From [Phormidium] sp. LEGE 05292 (GTDB taxonomy: Bacteria > Cyanobacteriota > Cyanobacteriia > Cyanobacteriales > Aerosakkonemataceae), in assembly GCF_015207735.1 (NCBI RefSeq), contig NZ_JADEWG010000042.1, positions 1 through 48,040 of the forward strand: a stretch of DNA of 48,040 bases. The letters are read 5' to 3'. The position numbers and the translations under genes are program-made. The notes under the pieces are model-generated. The model did no database searches and was not told where the DNA came from. It was given only the letters and a program-made list of their open reading frames with translations. This document shows positions 17,348 through 26,631 of this stretch, piece by piece. How positions within the stretch are numbered: the stretch's first letter is position 1; each line of letters begins with the position of its first letter.

Positions 17348-17764
17348 TTAAGACTCAGGATTTTCCGTTCGCAGCCTTTCTAGTTCTGCACGCAAAGCAG
17401 CAACCTGGGCTGTGAGGTCTTGTAACTCTTGCTGAACGTTGGGAGAAACCACCGGGTTATCTGTTGTGGTAGTTGCAGATGTTCCCGGTGCATCACTTGA
17501 CGTTTGACTATTTTGCTGACTTTGTTGATTGTGTTGATTTTGTTGTCGCCAAAGAGAATCGACAAACTCCCTAGCTTCTTGTTCGGTGATTTCACCTTTA
17601 TTCGTTAATTCTGCGGCGAGTTCACTAAGTTCTGAGCGCATCAACTTAGACAGGAATTCGTCTCGCTTTTGCGAGTCTTGCAAGCTTTCAACCAAAGCCG
17701 CAGTTGCGCCCACAGAGAGGCGAAACCCATTTTGCAGGAGTTGGATCAGTGAATCAGAGTTCAT
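17348..17764 (-). CDS. Phasin-like coiled-coil protein (COG3937 type)
   Basis: This is a 138-residue protein. The N-terminal half, with VGATAALVESLQDSQKRDE and then LTNKGEITEQEAREFVDSL, matches the pattern of small phasin-like proteins (lid helix, then a K/N-GEI-x-EEA motif). A Q/N/T/S-rich linker (about 78-108) and a C-terminal leucine-rich coiled coil (VQQELQDLTAQVAALRAELERL) follow. Phasin relatives coat polyhydroxyalkanoate granules, but many cyanobacterial members have no proven link to PHA. The ATG at 17764 is preferred over an in-frame TTG two codons upstream. It lies 61 bp after the unknown gene at 17826 on the same strand, so the two are probably co-transcribed. Confidence 0.7.
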   Translation of the reverse strand: MNSDSLIQLLQNGFRLSVGATAALVESLQDSQKRDEFLSKLMRSELSELAAELTNKGEITEQEAREFVDSLWRQQNQHNQQSQQNSQTSSDAPGTSATTTTDNPVVSPNVQQELQDLTAQVAALRAELERLRTENPES

Positions 17765-17825
17765 CGGCAAAAGTTATGTGTGCCATAGAACAAGTGAGCC
17801 AATCTTACAATACTTTGGGCGTAAT

Positions 17826-18179
17826 TTAACCAAATTGTTCCAAGTACTGGTTGACATCTTCAATGACACGAGTTAGTTCTGCCTCGGTAGAAAGGCGAAT
17901 TCGCTCATCTCGCAGGGTAATTAACACTTTAGCGGCAAAGGGAGTTGCCCAAATATTGGGGTTGCAGAAGATTTCCAGAAATACTTCACCAGTATATTGA
18001 TATTCCATTGGTTCTTGGGGGCTAGCTTTGCCACCGCCACTGGCAACTTGAGCACTAGCGGCTTTCATGCGCTCTGTGAGTTCTTGGAGTGCTGCTTTTA
18101 AATTATTTGCTGCTTCGGGGGTAAAGCTGAAGGAAACAGAACCTTCAATCAAATTGAATGTAATTGGTGAGGATGACAT
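17826..18179 (-). CDS. Conserved protein of unknown function
   Basis: I do not recognise the family of this 117-residue protein. It begins with beta-rich sequence (ITFNLIEGSVSFSFTPEA), continues with a helix containing ALQELTERMKAASAQ, then a glycine-rich turn, and ends with a probable helix RVIEDVNQYLEQFG. No signal peptide or membrane segment is seen. It starts at ATG and precedes the phasin-like gene on the same strand by 61 bp, which suggests an operon and possibly a shared granule or complex, though that is inference. Confidence 0.75.
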   Translation of the reverse strand: MSSSPITFNLIEGSVSFSFTPEAANNLKAALQELTERMKAASAQVASGGGKASPQEPMEYQYTGEVFLEIFCNPNIWATPFAAKVLITLRDERIRLSTEAELTRVIEDVNQYLEQFG

Positions 18180-18420
18180 GAGTAATTATTCTTTACATCT
18201 TGATTATTAATGCTAAAAGATATTGTTACTATTAGAAAGCATTACGGTGACAAATTCAGCAATTTCGGTTGTGATTGTTTAAAATTAATCTCAATTAGTA
18301 GTTAATTTCAGTATTGTTAAAAGCAATTAAATTTTTGAGTTAGCAACAAGTTAAGTAATTTTACGCAAAGTTTAGTTATACACTAGATTTAGAGAATTCA
18401 CTGCTGTGGGCAGGAGAATT

Positions 18421-19344
18421 ATGGTTAAAGATAATCGCGCTCAAGTCAGGCGAGTATTATTGATTACCCTGTTTTTAAATTTATTTGTGATGTCATTGAA
18501 AGCAACGGTGGGGTGGTCAACAAATTCTCTGAGTTTGCTAGCAGATGCGCTACATAGTGTGGTTGATAGTTCGAGTAATGTGTTGGGATTATTTATTAGT
18601 CGTTTTGCTTCGCCAATACCCGATCGCGATCATCCCTACGGACATTTGAAGTATGATGCGGTGGGGGCGTTAGCGATCGCGGCTTTTCTATTAGTAGCTT
18701 GTGTGGAAATTATTCAATCTGCGATTGAAAGGTTACTGATGGGAAGTAAACCAGTGCAAATGTCAGCTTCAGTATTATGGTTGATGCTGGTAGTCTTGGC
18801 AGTTAATATTTTTGTCACTATCTATGAAAGAAGCGTGGGGAAAAAAATTGGCAGCGGCATTTTGGTAGCGGATGCCCAACATACTTTAGGAGATATTTGG
18901 ATTACCGGATTGGTGATTGCTGGGCTAGTTGGGGTATGGATGGGTTGGCAGTGGTTAGATATTGCTTTAACTTTTCCAGTGACACTGTTAGTATTTTGGA
19001 GTGGTTGGGAGGTTTTAAAGGAGAATTTACCTTGGTTAGTCGATGAAATGGCGATCGCACCTGAGACAATTTATGCGATCGCAATGGAAGTACCAGGAGT
19101 AATTAACTGTCATGAAATCGCTTCTCGCGGAGTAGTGGGTAGACAGGTGTTTGTGGAAATGCACCTGATTGTGGAAGTTCCCGATGTAGAAACCGCACAC
19201 CTGATTACAGAGGAAGTAGAATCACGCTTGCAAGCCAGATTTTCCCCCGTCAGAGTGCTGATTCATGTAGAACCGCCTGCTTATAAGAGCGATCGAATTA
19301 CCTACGACTCCCCCGGAAATGAAGGTAGTTTTCCACAGACTTAG
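18421..19344 (+). CDS. Cation diffusion facilitator (CDF) family transporter
   Basis: This is a 307-residue membrane antiporter for divalent metals such as Zn2+, Fe2+, Co2+ or Mn2+ against H+. Five to six hydrophobic helices (about 14-200) include the two metal-site motifs ADALHSVVDSSSN (TM2) and ADAQHTLGD (TM5). A cytoplasmic ferredoxin-like domain (about 210-295, VEMHLIVEVPDVETAH) follows, and DRDHPYGHLKYDAVG is a typical CDF loop. The ATG at 18421 has AGGAG at 18412-18416 and is preferred over the GTG at 18406. The last codons overlap the first DnaA-box-like 9-mer. It has no metal regulator beside it; the metal is not assigned. Confidence 0.9.
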   Translation: MVKDNRAQVRRVLLITLFLNLFVMSLKATVGWSTNSLSLLADALHSVVDSSSNVLGLFISRFASPIPDRDHPYGHLKYDAVGALAIAAFLLVACVEIIQSAIERLLMGSKPVQMSASVLWLMLVVLAVNIFVTIYERSVGKKIGSGILVADAQHTLGDIWITGLVIAGLVGVWMGWQWLDIALTFPVTLLVFWSGWEVLKENLPWLVDEMAIAPETIYAIAMEVPGVINCHEIASRGVVGRQVFVEMHLIVEVPDVETAHLITEEVESRLQARFSPVRVLIHVEPPAYKSDRITYDSPGNEGSFPQT

Positions 19345-19379
19345 TTACTTTTCCACAGATATTTTATAAGTTTTCCACA
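19329..19379 (+). other. Cluster of three DnaA-box-like 9-mers
   Basis: TTTTCCACA occurs at 19329-19337, 19349-19357 and 19371-19379, all in the same orientation, spaced 20 and 22 bp start to start. This 9-mer is the form of the DnaA box reported for cyanobacterial origins (E. coli consensus TTATCCACA). AT-rich DNA follows (19380-19430). The first box lies inside the end of the CDF gene. It is either an origin, a DnaA-titration site or a regulatory site; no dnaA or dnaN gene is present in the window. Confidence 0.6.
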
Positions 19380-19646
19380 AAAAGTTAAGAAAATATCATC
19401 CTTTTATATTCTTAATTAAATACGCCGCAATTCTGAGTCTAAAGACAATTCAGAAATTTTCCCTAGCAAATATAGCGTTTTTTCTAAATGGCTGCGTCAG
19501 TCCTGATTCTGTCTAATGAGTCTACTCACTCTAGAACGATCTGTTTGCTGAATAACATCTTTACCAATACTACAACTGAAGTATAACTCCTTGTCTGTCC
19601 AGCTGCTCCGACTTAACCCATAGTCAAGAAAAAATATTTTTACGTT

Positions 19647-19750
19647 ATACCAATTCTCCGTAAAATTGCGCTTAATCATTGCCCCTCCCCGTAGACGGGG
19701 AGGGGTTTGGGGTGGGGTGAATTAAGCGCATCTTCATAGAGAATTGGTAT
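19647..19750. mobile_element. Palindromic MITE-like element A
   Basis: This is a 104-bp element with perfect 12-bp inverted ends, ATACCAATTCTC and GAGAATTGGTAT. Internal arms TGCGCTTAAT and ATTAAGCGCA, and a G/C hairpin CCCCTCCCCGTAGACGGGGAGGGG, make the whole element foldable. No coding capacity. Such ATACCAATT-ended elements are common in filamentous cyanobacteria and are presumably moved by a transposase encoded elsewhere. Confidence 0.75.
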
Positions 19751-20020
19751 TAGTTCCAACACCCAGATTTATCTGTGGGGTCTATTCTTCAATCTAGAGT
19801 TGCAGTCAGACTTCCACCTGCTGAAAAGAGCAATTTTACTCACAACTATTTTGCTCAACCTGTAAAAATTTATTTACAATAAGCTGTACATTAGGTATAA
19901 AGTAGCGCAAAATATTAATTACTTGCTATTACTTTATGCACCTACAGATGAGCCTGTTCAAAAAGTAATACCAGTCTTTCTTTGTCCCCCTTAATAGTAA
20001 GCAATTTCGCCAAAAGTGTT

Positions 20021-20131
20021 TTAACTCAGATCTTGCACTCCTGAGCAGAGCCTCCATTTTTCGTTCCCAGGTTGAACCAGGGAACGAGGATCTGGGAGGT
20101 TCTACCTCACCTGCTGCTAGATCTGAATTAA
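20021..20131. mobile_element. Palindromic MITE-like element B, full copy
   Basis: This is a 111-bp element with inverted ends TTAACTCAGATCT and AGATCTGAATTAA (12 of 13 positions match). The core hairpin CGTTCCC-AGGTTGAACCA-GGGAACG lies at 20062-20086. A partial copy with the same left end lies at 13892-13960. There is no coding capacity; the TTAA ends suggest a TTAA-targeting transposition or excision process, which is inference. Confidence 0.75.
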
Positions 20132-20279
20132 TTAACCGGAAAATAAAATTATTTTGGCTCTATTTGGGTATCTAATCACAAATCTATAATTTGGCTTCCC
20201 AGTTCGCCTAGTATACGAATAAGTATTAGCGAACTCACCTATTATTTTCAGGCAAAGCTTTAGTTTAGTTAGAAAAAAA

Positions 20280-23200
20280 ATGAGTATTAAACTTCCAGGC
20301 TACGAAATTGTTGAATCCATTCATGAAGGATGGAATACAGTTATTTATCGGGCAAATTATTTACCAACTGCAAATACAGTAATTATAAAAACTCTGAAAG
20401 CTGAGTATCCCACATTGGAAGATATCTCTCGCTTACGCCATGAATATAAAATTTTACAACCCTTAAATTTAGAAGGAGTAATTAAACCATTAGCGTTAGA
20501 AAATTACCAAAATGGTTTAGCACTCATCCTAGAAGACTTTGGTCAACCCTCTTTAAAATGGTTTATTAGCAATAATTCTATTAACTTAACAGAATTTCTC
20601 CAGATTGCTATACAAGTAGTTGCCGCTTTAGAAAAAATCCACCAAAAAAACATTATTCACAAAGACATTAAACCCCATAATATTTTGGTTGCTTCACGAT
20701 TAGATGAAATTAAAATTATCGACTTTAGTATTGCCACCCGTCTATCTAGAGAAAATGCAGCTTATAGTAGCTTGAATTTATTAGAAGGCACCCTTGCTTA
20801 TATTTCACCAGAACAAACTGGTCGCATGAATCGATATATTGACTATCGCACTGACTTTTATTCATTAGGAGCTACCTTTTATGAAATATTAACAGGTCAA
20901 TTGCCTTTTGTGACTGAAGATCCAATGGAATTAGTACATTGTCACATCGCCAAGCAACCTGTTGCTCCACATCAATTAAATCCAGAAATTCCCTTAGCAA
21001 TTTCATCTATAATCATGAAATTGTTAGCCAAAAATGCCGAGGATAGGTATCAAAGTGCGGCGGGAATTCTAGTAGATTTAGAAGATTGTTTGACTCAACT
21101 ACAAAACACAGGTAAAATAGCAGATTTTTCTCCAGGGCAACGAGACAAATCAGGTCAATTCTTAATTCCGCAAAAACTTTATGGTCGAGAAATAGAAGTA
21201 GAAAAATTAATGACAGCGTTTGAGAGAGTTAGCACTGGAACTAGCGAAATGATGTTAGTTTCAGGTTACTCTGGTATTGGTAAATCCTCGTTAGTTTATG
21301 AAATACACAAACCTATAGTAGGACAACGAGGTTATTTTATTGCCGGAAAGTTTGACCAATTTAAACGTAATATTCCCCACGCAGCATTAATCCAGGCTTT
21401 TTCTGAATTAATTAGACAATTATTAACAGAAAACGCTACTCAAATAGCCAAATGGAAAGAGCAACTGTTAAATGCTTTAGGAGAAAATGGACAAATTATT
21501 ATAGATGTGATTCCCCAAGTGGAATTAATCATTGGTTCCCAACCCCAAGTACCACAATTAGAGCCAACAGAATCACAAAATCGGTTCAACAGAGTATTTC
21601 AAGAGTTTATTCATGTCTTTGCTCAACAATTCCATCCTTTAGTTTTATTTTTAGATGATTTACAATGGGCTGATTCTGCTTCTTTAAAGTTAATTCAGTT
21701 ACTAATAACTGATGTAGACAGCCAATATTTATTAATGATTGGAGCTTATAGAAATAATGAAACTAGCCCAACTCATCCCTTGATAATCACTTTGGATGAA
21801 ATTAATAATAGTGGAGCAACTCTTAATAATATCATTCTGCAACCTTTAGTATTGAACACAGTTAATCAACTGGTATCTGATACATTGGGGGATAGTGAAA
21901 GAACTAAGACATTATCAGAATTACTTTTTAATAAAACTCAGGGTAATCCTTTTTTCTTAACTCAGCTATTACAAACTCTTTACGCCGAAAAATTTTTACA
22001 ATTTGACTTTACCGAAGGACGTTGGCTGTGGGATTTAGAACAAATTCAAGCAATTGGAATTACTGATTACAATGTTGTTGAGTTAATTGCTAGAAACATT
22101 CAAAAATTATCTGATGATACCCAAAAAGTAATAAAATTAGCTGCTTGTATTGGCAACCAATTTAATTTAGAAGTTTTAGCGATCGTCAGTGAGAAGAGTT
22201 TATTAACTACTGCTGATGAATTATGGGATGCGCTGCAAGCAGGGTTAATTTTGCCATTGAGTAATGCTTACAAAATTCCTCTATTTTTTGATGATAATGA
22301 ACAGGGAAATTTACATTTAGATGAGTATAAAGTTAGCTACAAATTTTTACATGACAGAGTACAACAAGCAGCTTATTCACTCATTCCTGAAGAACAGAAA
22401 AAAGCTACTCATCTTAAAATTGGTCAATTACTATTGCAAAAAACAGCCAAATATGCTTTAGAAGAACACATTCTCGATATTGTTAATCAGCTAAATATTG
22501 GTAAAGAATTAATAACTAAATCAGCAGAAAATTATGAATTAGCAAAATTAAATCTTATTGCTGGAAAGAAAGCAAAAATTGCTACAGCTTATGAAGCAGC
22601 CGTAAAGTATTTCACAGTTTCCTTAGAACTGTTAGGAGAAAATAATTGGCAAAGCGATTATAATTTAATGTTGGAGTTATATGTTGAAGCAGCAGAAGCA
22701 GAATATTTAAACATTAACTTTAAACAAGCGATCGCACTAACGAAAATTGCCCAAGAAAAAGCTAAAAATTTGCTAGACCAAGTTAAAGTATATGAGTTAG
22801 AAATGCAAATTTGTATTGCTCAATTAGAAATGCTCAAAGCTATAGATATAGGTCTACAAGTTTTAGATAAATTGAGAACTCCCTTGTTTACAATTCAAGG
22901 AGAGGAGAGTTTTAACTTTAACTTACCTCAACTTGAAGAATTAGATAATATGCCAGAAATGACAGATGTTTATAAACTGTCAGTCATGCGGATTTTGAAA
23001 ATTCTTTGTGCTCCTGCTTTTCAGGCAAAGCCAGAAATTTTTCCGCAGTTAATATTAACAATGATTAACCTATGTATTGAAAATGGTAATTCCGCTTTAT
23101 CTGCTTTTGCCTATGGTTTTTATGGTTTACTGATGTCGGGAACAGGAAAACTAGATGCTGGATATCAAGCAGGATTAATTGCCATAAAAATATTGGAAAA

Positions 23201-25628
23201 ATTTGATGCTAAAGAACTGAAAGCCAAAGTTTATAACCTGTTTAATTCTAATATTAGGACTTGGAAAGAACACGCTAAAAATAGTATAGCACCACTCCAA
23301 GAAGGTGTGCAAAGTGGTTTAGAAACAGGTGATATAGAATGGGGTGGATATTGTGCAGCTAATTTTTGTGCTTACACATATTTTACAGAAGAAAACTTAG
23401 AAAATGCGGTGCAAAAACAAGCTACCTATCTTGATTTAACCAGAAAAATTAAGCAAGAAATACCTATACATTTTTCTTCAGTTTGGCGACAATTAGGGTT
23501 AAACTTTCAGGGGTTAACTAATGATAATTGTTTACTAATCGGGGAAAGTTTTGATGAATCTGAAATGCTTCCTCGATTAATTGCTGCCAAAACCGGGACT
23601 GTATTGTTTGTATTTTATATCGCAAAAACTATTTTGTCTTATCAGTTCAATAAGTATGAAAAAGCTTTGGAGTATGCGGATTTAGCAACTGAACAAGCTG
23701 GATCTGCATTTGGTTTTATGCAGGTAGCTATACTAAATTTTTATCATTCATTAGCTCTGTTATCTAATTATCAGCAAGTCAGTGCTACAGAGCAAAAAAA
23801 ATACTTAGAACTGGTAGAAACTAACCAAGAAAAAATGAAATATTGGGCTACTCATGCTCCGATAAATTATCTCCACAAATATCTCTTAGTAGAAGCAGAG
23901 AAAGCACGAGTATTAGGGGAAGTTTTAGCAGCAATGGAATGTTATGATGCAGCAATTCAAGGAGCAAAAGAACAACGATATAAACAAGAAGAAGCTATTG
24001 CTAATGAACTAGCCGCAGAGTTTTATCTTGCTCTTGGTAGAGAAAGAATTGCTAAAACTTATATGACAGAAGCTTATTATGTTTATATTGCTTGGGGAGC
24101 AATTAGTAAAGTCAAAGATTTAGAGAGAAAATATGCACATTTAATTTCTCGATCGACTAAACAAGAAGTAACTGATATTGCGACTACTCGGACATCAAAT
24201 TCAACAACTAGAAGTGTTACCATAGCACTGGATTTAGCTACAGTTATGGAAGCTTCTCAAGCAATTTCTGGAGAAATAATTTTTACTGGTTTATTAGATA
24301 AATTGATCAAAAGTGTTATAGAAAATGCAGGCGCTCAGAGAGGGATTTTGCTGCTCAAACAGGATCGGCAATGGCTATTAGAAGCTGAAGGTATAGTTAC
24401 TGATGAAGGTATAACAGTAACTCAGCATGGCTTCGATTATTCAGAAGATAATTTACCAATAACGGTGATTAATTATGTAGAAATGACCCAAGAAAGTTTA
24501 GTTTTAGAAAATGCAACTGTGTCGGTAATTTTTGCAAATGATACTTATATTTTAGAAAAAAAACCGAAATCAATTTTGTGTACACCTGTAATTTATAAAG
24601 GTAATTTAACCGGGATGATTATTTTAGAGAATTACCTAAGTCCGGGAGTTTTTAATGCTCAAAGAGTAGAGATTATTAAATCGTTATCGGCACAGATAGC
24701 TGTTTCACTTGAAAATGCTCGCATTTATCAGAAAGAACAGGAAAAAACTCAGCTATTAGAACAGTCTTTAGCCAAGCTACAAACTACTCAAAATCATCTT
24801 TTCCAAGTTGAAAAAATCTCTAGTTTAGGACAATTAGTGGCTGGGGTTACTCATGAAATTAACAACTATATCAATTTTATTTCTGGTAATCTATATCACA
24901 CTAATCAGTATCTCCAAGATTTGCTAAATTTAATTGAACTTTACCAACAGGAACATTCTTCTCCTAGCTCAATTATTGAAGAAGAATTAGAAGCGATCGA
25001 ATTAGATTACATAGTAACAGATTTGCCAAAAATTCTAAATTCTATGCAATTAGGAACTGAACGTATTAGAGAAGTAACTCAGACTTTACGCAACTTTTCT
25101 CGAATTGATGAAACGGAGAAAAAGTTAGTTGATATTCATGTTGGCATAAATAATACGCTAATCATTTTAGATCAACGGTTGAAAGCTAAACCCGATCGTC
25201 CAGCAATTCAGGTAATTAAAGAATATGGTGAATTGCCTTTAGTTGAGTGTTATGCAGGACAGCTAAATCAAGTGTTTATGAATATTCTATCTAACGCTAT
25301 TGATGCAATCGAGCAACAGAATATTGGGCGAACATTTGTAGAAATTCAGCAAAATCCGAATATAATTATTATACGAACAAAATTATTAAATGATCAGTGT
25401 GTATCTATTAGCATCAAAGATAATGGTCTGGGAATGTCGGAAGCTGTACAAAAACGGTTATTTGAACCTTTTTTTACTACTAAGCCTGTAGGTAAAGGTA
25501 CTGGTTTTGGTTTATCAATTAGTCGTGAAATTGTGCTAGAAAAACATGGAGGTAATTTCCAGTGTGTTTCTGCACCTGGGGAGGGAACAGAGTTTATTGT
25601 GCAACTGCCGATTAAACAGGGAAAATAG
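20280..25628 (+). CDS. Ser/Thr kinase - AAA ATPase - GAF - histidine kinase fusion
   Basis: This 1782-residue cytosolic protein carries two kinase types. The N-terminal Ser/Thr kinase (about 1-270) has VIIK for the ATP lysine, HKDIKPHN with catalytic D129, and D148 in IIDFS in place of DFG. The glycine loop (IHEGWNTVIY) is non-canonical, as usual in this family. An AAA/STAND-type ATPase follows, with Walker A GYSGIGKSS (K335) and Walker B-like LVLFLDDLQWAD. Helical, TPR-like sequence runs about 560-1290. A GAF domain (about 1340-1480) precedes HisKA with His1525 in AGVTHEINN and an HATPase with KDNGLGM and GKGTGFGLS. This is the architecture of the cyanobacterial dual-kinase (HstK) group, some of whose members affect heterocyst or stress responses. 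It has no adjacent response regulator. Confidence 0.93.
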   Translation: MSIKLPGYEIVESIHEGWNTVIYRANYLPTANTVIIKTLKAEYPTLEDISRLRHEYKILQPLNLEGVIKPLALENYQNGLALILEDFGQPSLKWFISNNSINLTEFLQIAIQVVAALEKIHQKNIIHKDIKPHNILVASRLDEIKIIDFSIATRLSRENAAYSSLNLLEGTLAYISPEQTGRMNRYIDYRTDFYSLGATFYEILTGQLPFVTEDPMELVHCHIAKQPVAPHQLNPEIPLAISSIIMKLLAKNAEDRYQSAAGILVDLEDCLTQLQNTGKIADFSPGQRDKSGQFLIPQKLYGREIEVEKLMTAFERVSTGTSEMMLVSGYSGIGKSSLVYEIHKPIVGQRGYFIAGKFDQFKRNIPHAALIQAFSELIRQLLTENATQIAKWKEQLLNALGENGQIIIDVIPQVELIIGSQPQVPQLEPTESQNRFNRVFQEFIHVFAQQFHPLVLFLDDLQWADSASLKLIQLLITDVDSQYLLMIGAYRNNETSPTHPLIITLDEINNSGATLNNIILQPLVLNTVNQLVSDTLGDSERTKTLSELLFNKTQGNPFFLTQLLQTLYAEKFLQFDFTEGRWLWDLEQIQAIGITDYNVVELIARNIQKLSDDTQKVIKLAACIGNQFNLEVLAIVSEKSLLTTADELWDALQAGLILPLSNAYKIPLFFDDNEQGNLHLDEYKVSYKFLHDRVQQAAYSLIPEEQKKATHLKIGQLLLQKTAKYALEEHILDIVNQLNIGKELITKSAENYELAKLNLIAGKKAKIATAYEAAVKYFTVSLELLGENNWQSDYNLMLELYVEAAEAEYLNINFKQAIALTKIAQEKAKNLLDQVKVYELEMQICIAQLEMLKAIDIGLQVLDKLRTPLFTIQGEESFNFNLPQLEELDNMPEMTDVYKLSVMRILKILCAPAFQAKPEIFPQLILTMINLCIENGNSALSAFAYGFYGLLMSGTGKLDAGYQAGLIAIKILEKFDAKELKAKVYNLFNSNIRTWKEHAKNSIAPLQEGVQSGLETGDIEWGGYCAANFCAYTYFTEENLENAVQKQATYLDLTRKIKQEIPIHFSSVWRQLGLNFQGLTNDNCLLIGESFDESEMLPRLIAAKTGTVLFVFYIAKTILSYQFNKYEKALEYADLATEQAGSAFGFMQVAILNFYHSLALLSNYQQVSATEQKKYLELVETNQEKMKYWATHAPINYLHKYLLVEAEKARVLGEVLAAMECYDAAIQGAKEQRYKQEEAIANELAAEFYLALGRERIAKTYMTEAYYVYIAWGAISKVKDLERKYAHLISRSTKQEVTDIATTRTSNSTTRSVTIALDLATVMEASQAISGEIIFTGLLDKLIKSVIENAGAQRGILLLKQDRQWLLEAEGIVTDEGITVTQHGFDYSEDNLPITVINYVEMTQESLVLENATVSVIFANDTYILEKKPKSILCTPVIYKGNLTGMIILENYLSPGVFNAQRVEIIKSLSAQIAVSLENARIYQKEQEKTQLLEQSLAKLQTTQNHLFQVEKISSLGQLVAGVTHEINNYINFISGNLYHTNQYLQDLLNLIELYQQEHSSPSSIIEEELEAIELDYIVTDLPKILNSMQLGTERIREVTQTLRNFSRIDETEKKLVDIHVGINNTLIILDQRLKAKPDRPAIQVIKEYGELPLVECYAGQLNQVFMNILSNAIDAIEQQNIGRTFVEIQQNPNIIIIRTKLLNDQCVSISIKDNGLGMSEAVQKRLFEPFFTTKPVGKGTGFGLSISREIVLEKHGGNFQCVSAPGEGTEFIVQLPIKQGK

Positions 25629-25644
25629 GAGGACTGAAGTCCTC
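25629..25644. terminator. Hairpin after the dual-kinase gene
   Basis: GAGGAC-TGAA-GTCCTC forms a perfect 6-bp stem starting at the base after the kinase stop codon. A few bases later the sequence reaches the 3' end of radC on the other strand. It shares its TGAA loop and ACGGAC-type tail with the hairpin at 4292-4303. Bidirectional termination between convergent genes is likely. Confidence 0.5.
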
Positions 25645-25660
25645 ATAACGGACATAATTT

Positions 25661-26392
25661 TTAGTCAGGTTGGGGATATATTTCCCATAAATTAGTAGTT
25701 TCTCGCAAGCTCAAATGTTCGCCATTACCTATGATTAAGTGATCTAAAACGGGAACATTTAAAAATTGCGCTCCTTTTAATAATTGCTCAGTTAAATTAA
25801 TGTCGTCTTGACTTGGTTCCATGCTTTCTGAAGGATGATTATGTGCGACAATTACTTTAGTTGCACCTTGGCGGAGGATTTCGCGGAAAATTTCTCCGGG
25901 ATGAACTAATGTTTCTGTGGCTGTACCGATCGTCAAAACTTGTGTACCCAATAAACGATTTTTGACATCTAATAATAGAACAGCGAATCTTTCTTGAGGT
26001 TGCCACATTAATTCGTGACTGAGAGTGGCAGCGGCGGCTGCGGGACTATCGATTAAGGTACGTTCTAAAGGGCGGGTGGCAAAAGCTCTTTTTCCCAGTT
26101 CGATCGCAGCTAAAATAGTAGTTGCTTTGGCAGGGCCAATTCCGGGAATTGCCATTAACTCAGCGGCGGTGACATCCCGCAATACTACTAAGGGATCTCG
26201 CCCATGTTGACTTAATTGTTGTAAGATATGTTGACCTAGCCCGATCGCAGAAAGTTTGCCCGCACCTTGACCCGTAGCTAACAAAATCGCAATCAATTCA
26301 GCTGTAGCCAGATGTTTCGCCCCATTCGCCAATAAACGCTCTCGCGGACGTTCAGTAATAGGAAGATCGGCGACTCTCAAGGAATAGGTCAT
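25661..26392 (-). CDS. radC: RadC family JAMM/MPN protein
   Basis: This 243-residue protein is named RadC by homology, although its role in DNA repair is disputed. It has an N-terminal UPF0758 region with [20 protein letters not shown] and a helix-hairpin-helix ([14 protein letters not shown]). A C-terminal JAMM metalloprotease-like domain follows, with AHNHPS and SQDD supplying the H-x-H-x7-S-x2-D zinc site, all present. The ATG at 26392 begins the usual [10 protein letters not shown] sequence; the frame could open four codons earlier at a GTG. It is convergent with the dual kinase and divergent from the lipid kinase. Confidence 0.93.
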   Translation of the reverse strand: MTYSLRVADLPITERPRERLLANGAKHLATAELIAILLATGQGAGKLSAIGLGQHILQQLSQHGRDPLVVLRDVTAAELMAIPGIGPAKATTILAAIELGKRAFATRPLERTLIDSPAAAAATLSHELMWQPQERFAVLLLDVKNRLLGTQVLTIGTATETLVHPGEIFREILRQGATKVIVAHNHPSESMEPSQDDINLTEQLLKGAQFLNVPVLDHLIIGNGEHLSLRETTNLWEIYPQPD

Positions 26393-26631
26393 AGATAACA
26401 CCACAACTGGGAAAATAGAAGTAATTAAAGTAGTTATCTCCTATTTTTTGGCAAAAAAGACCAGTATTTTCCCTCAGATTATCTCCACTTACTCAATACA
26501 GTATTTTTGCTGAAAAAGCTACAATAATTCATTGATTTTTCTTAATGATTAATCCTGAAATTTTTCATTGTGAGACTTGGTTGAAAAAATAATATGCTGG
26601 ACTGGAAACTATGTAATTAAGTTGCAACTTA

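Larger units (their letters stand above)
19345..20279. other. 935-bp intergenic region
   Basis: The longest gene-free stretch holds, in order, DnaA-box-like sites, AT-rich DNA, palindromic element A (19647-19750), unassigned AT-rich sequence and palindromic element B (20021-20131). The last 150 bp should contain the promoter of the giant kinase. A 60-codon frame at 19497-19679 (-) runs into element A and resembles nothing I know, so it is not called. Confidence 0.65.

Noticed and set aside
19329-19379. Calling the DnaA-like cluster the chromosomal origin outright
   Set aside because: Only three boxes are seen, there is no dnaA/dnaN gene and whole-genome skew is unavailable; reported as a candidate only.
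19497-19679. 60-codon frame on the - strand in the long spacer
   Set aside because: It runs into palindromic element A, has no recognisable domain and an unusual composition; probably a chance frame.
20280-25628. Treating the Ser/Thr kinase domain as dead because it lacks GxGxxG and DFG
   Set aside because: This subfamily commonly has a degenerate glycine loop and DFS; the lysine, HKD aspartate and metal aspartate are all present.
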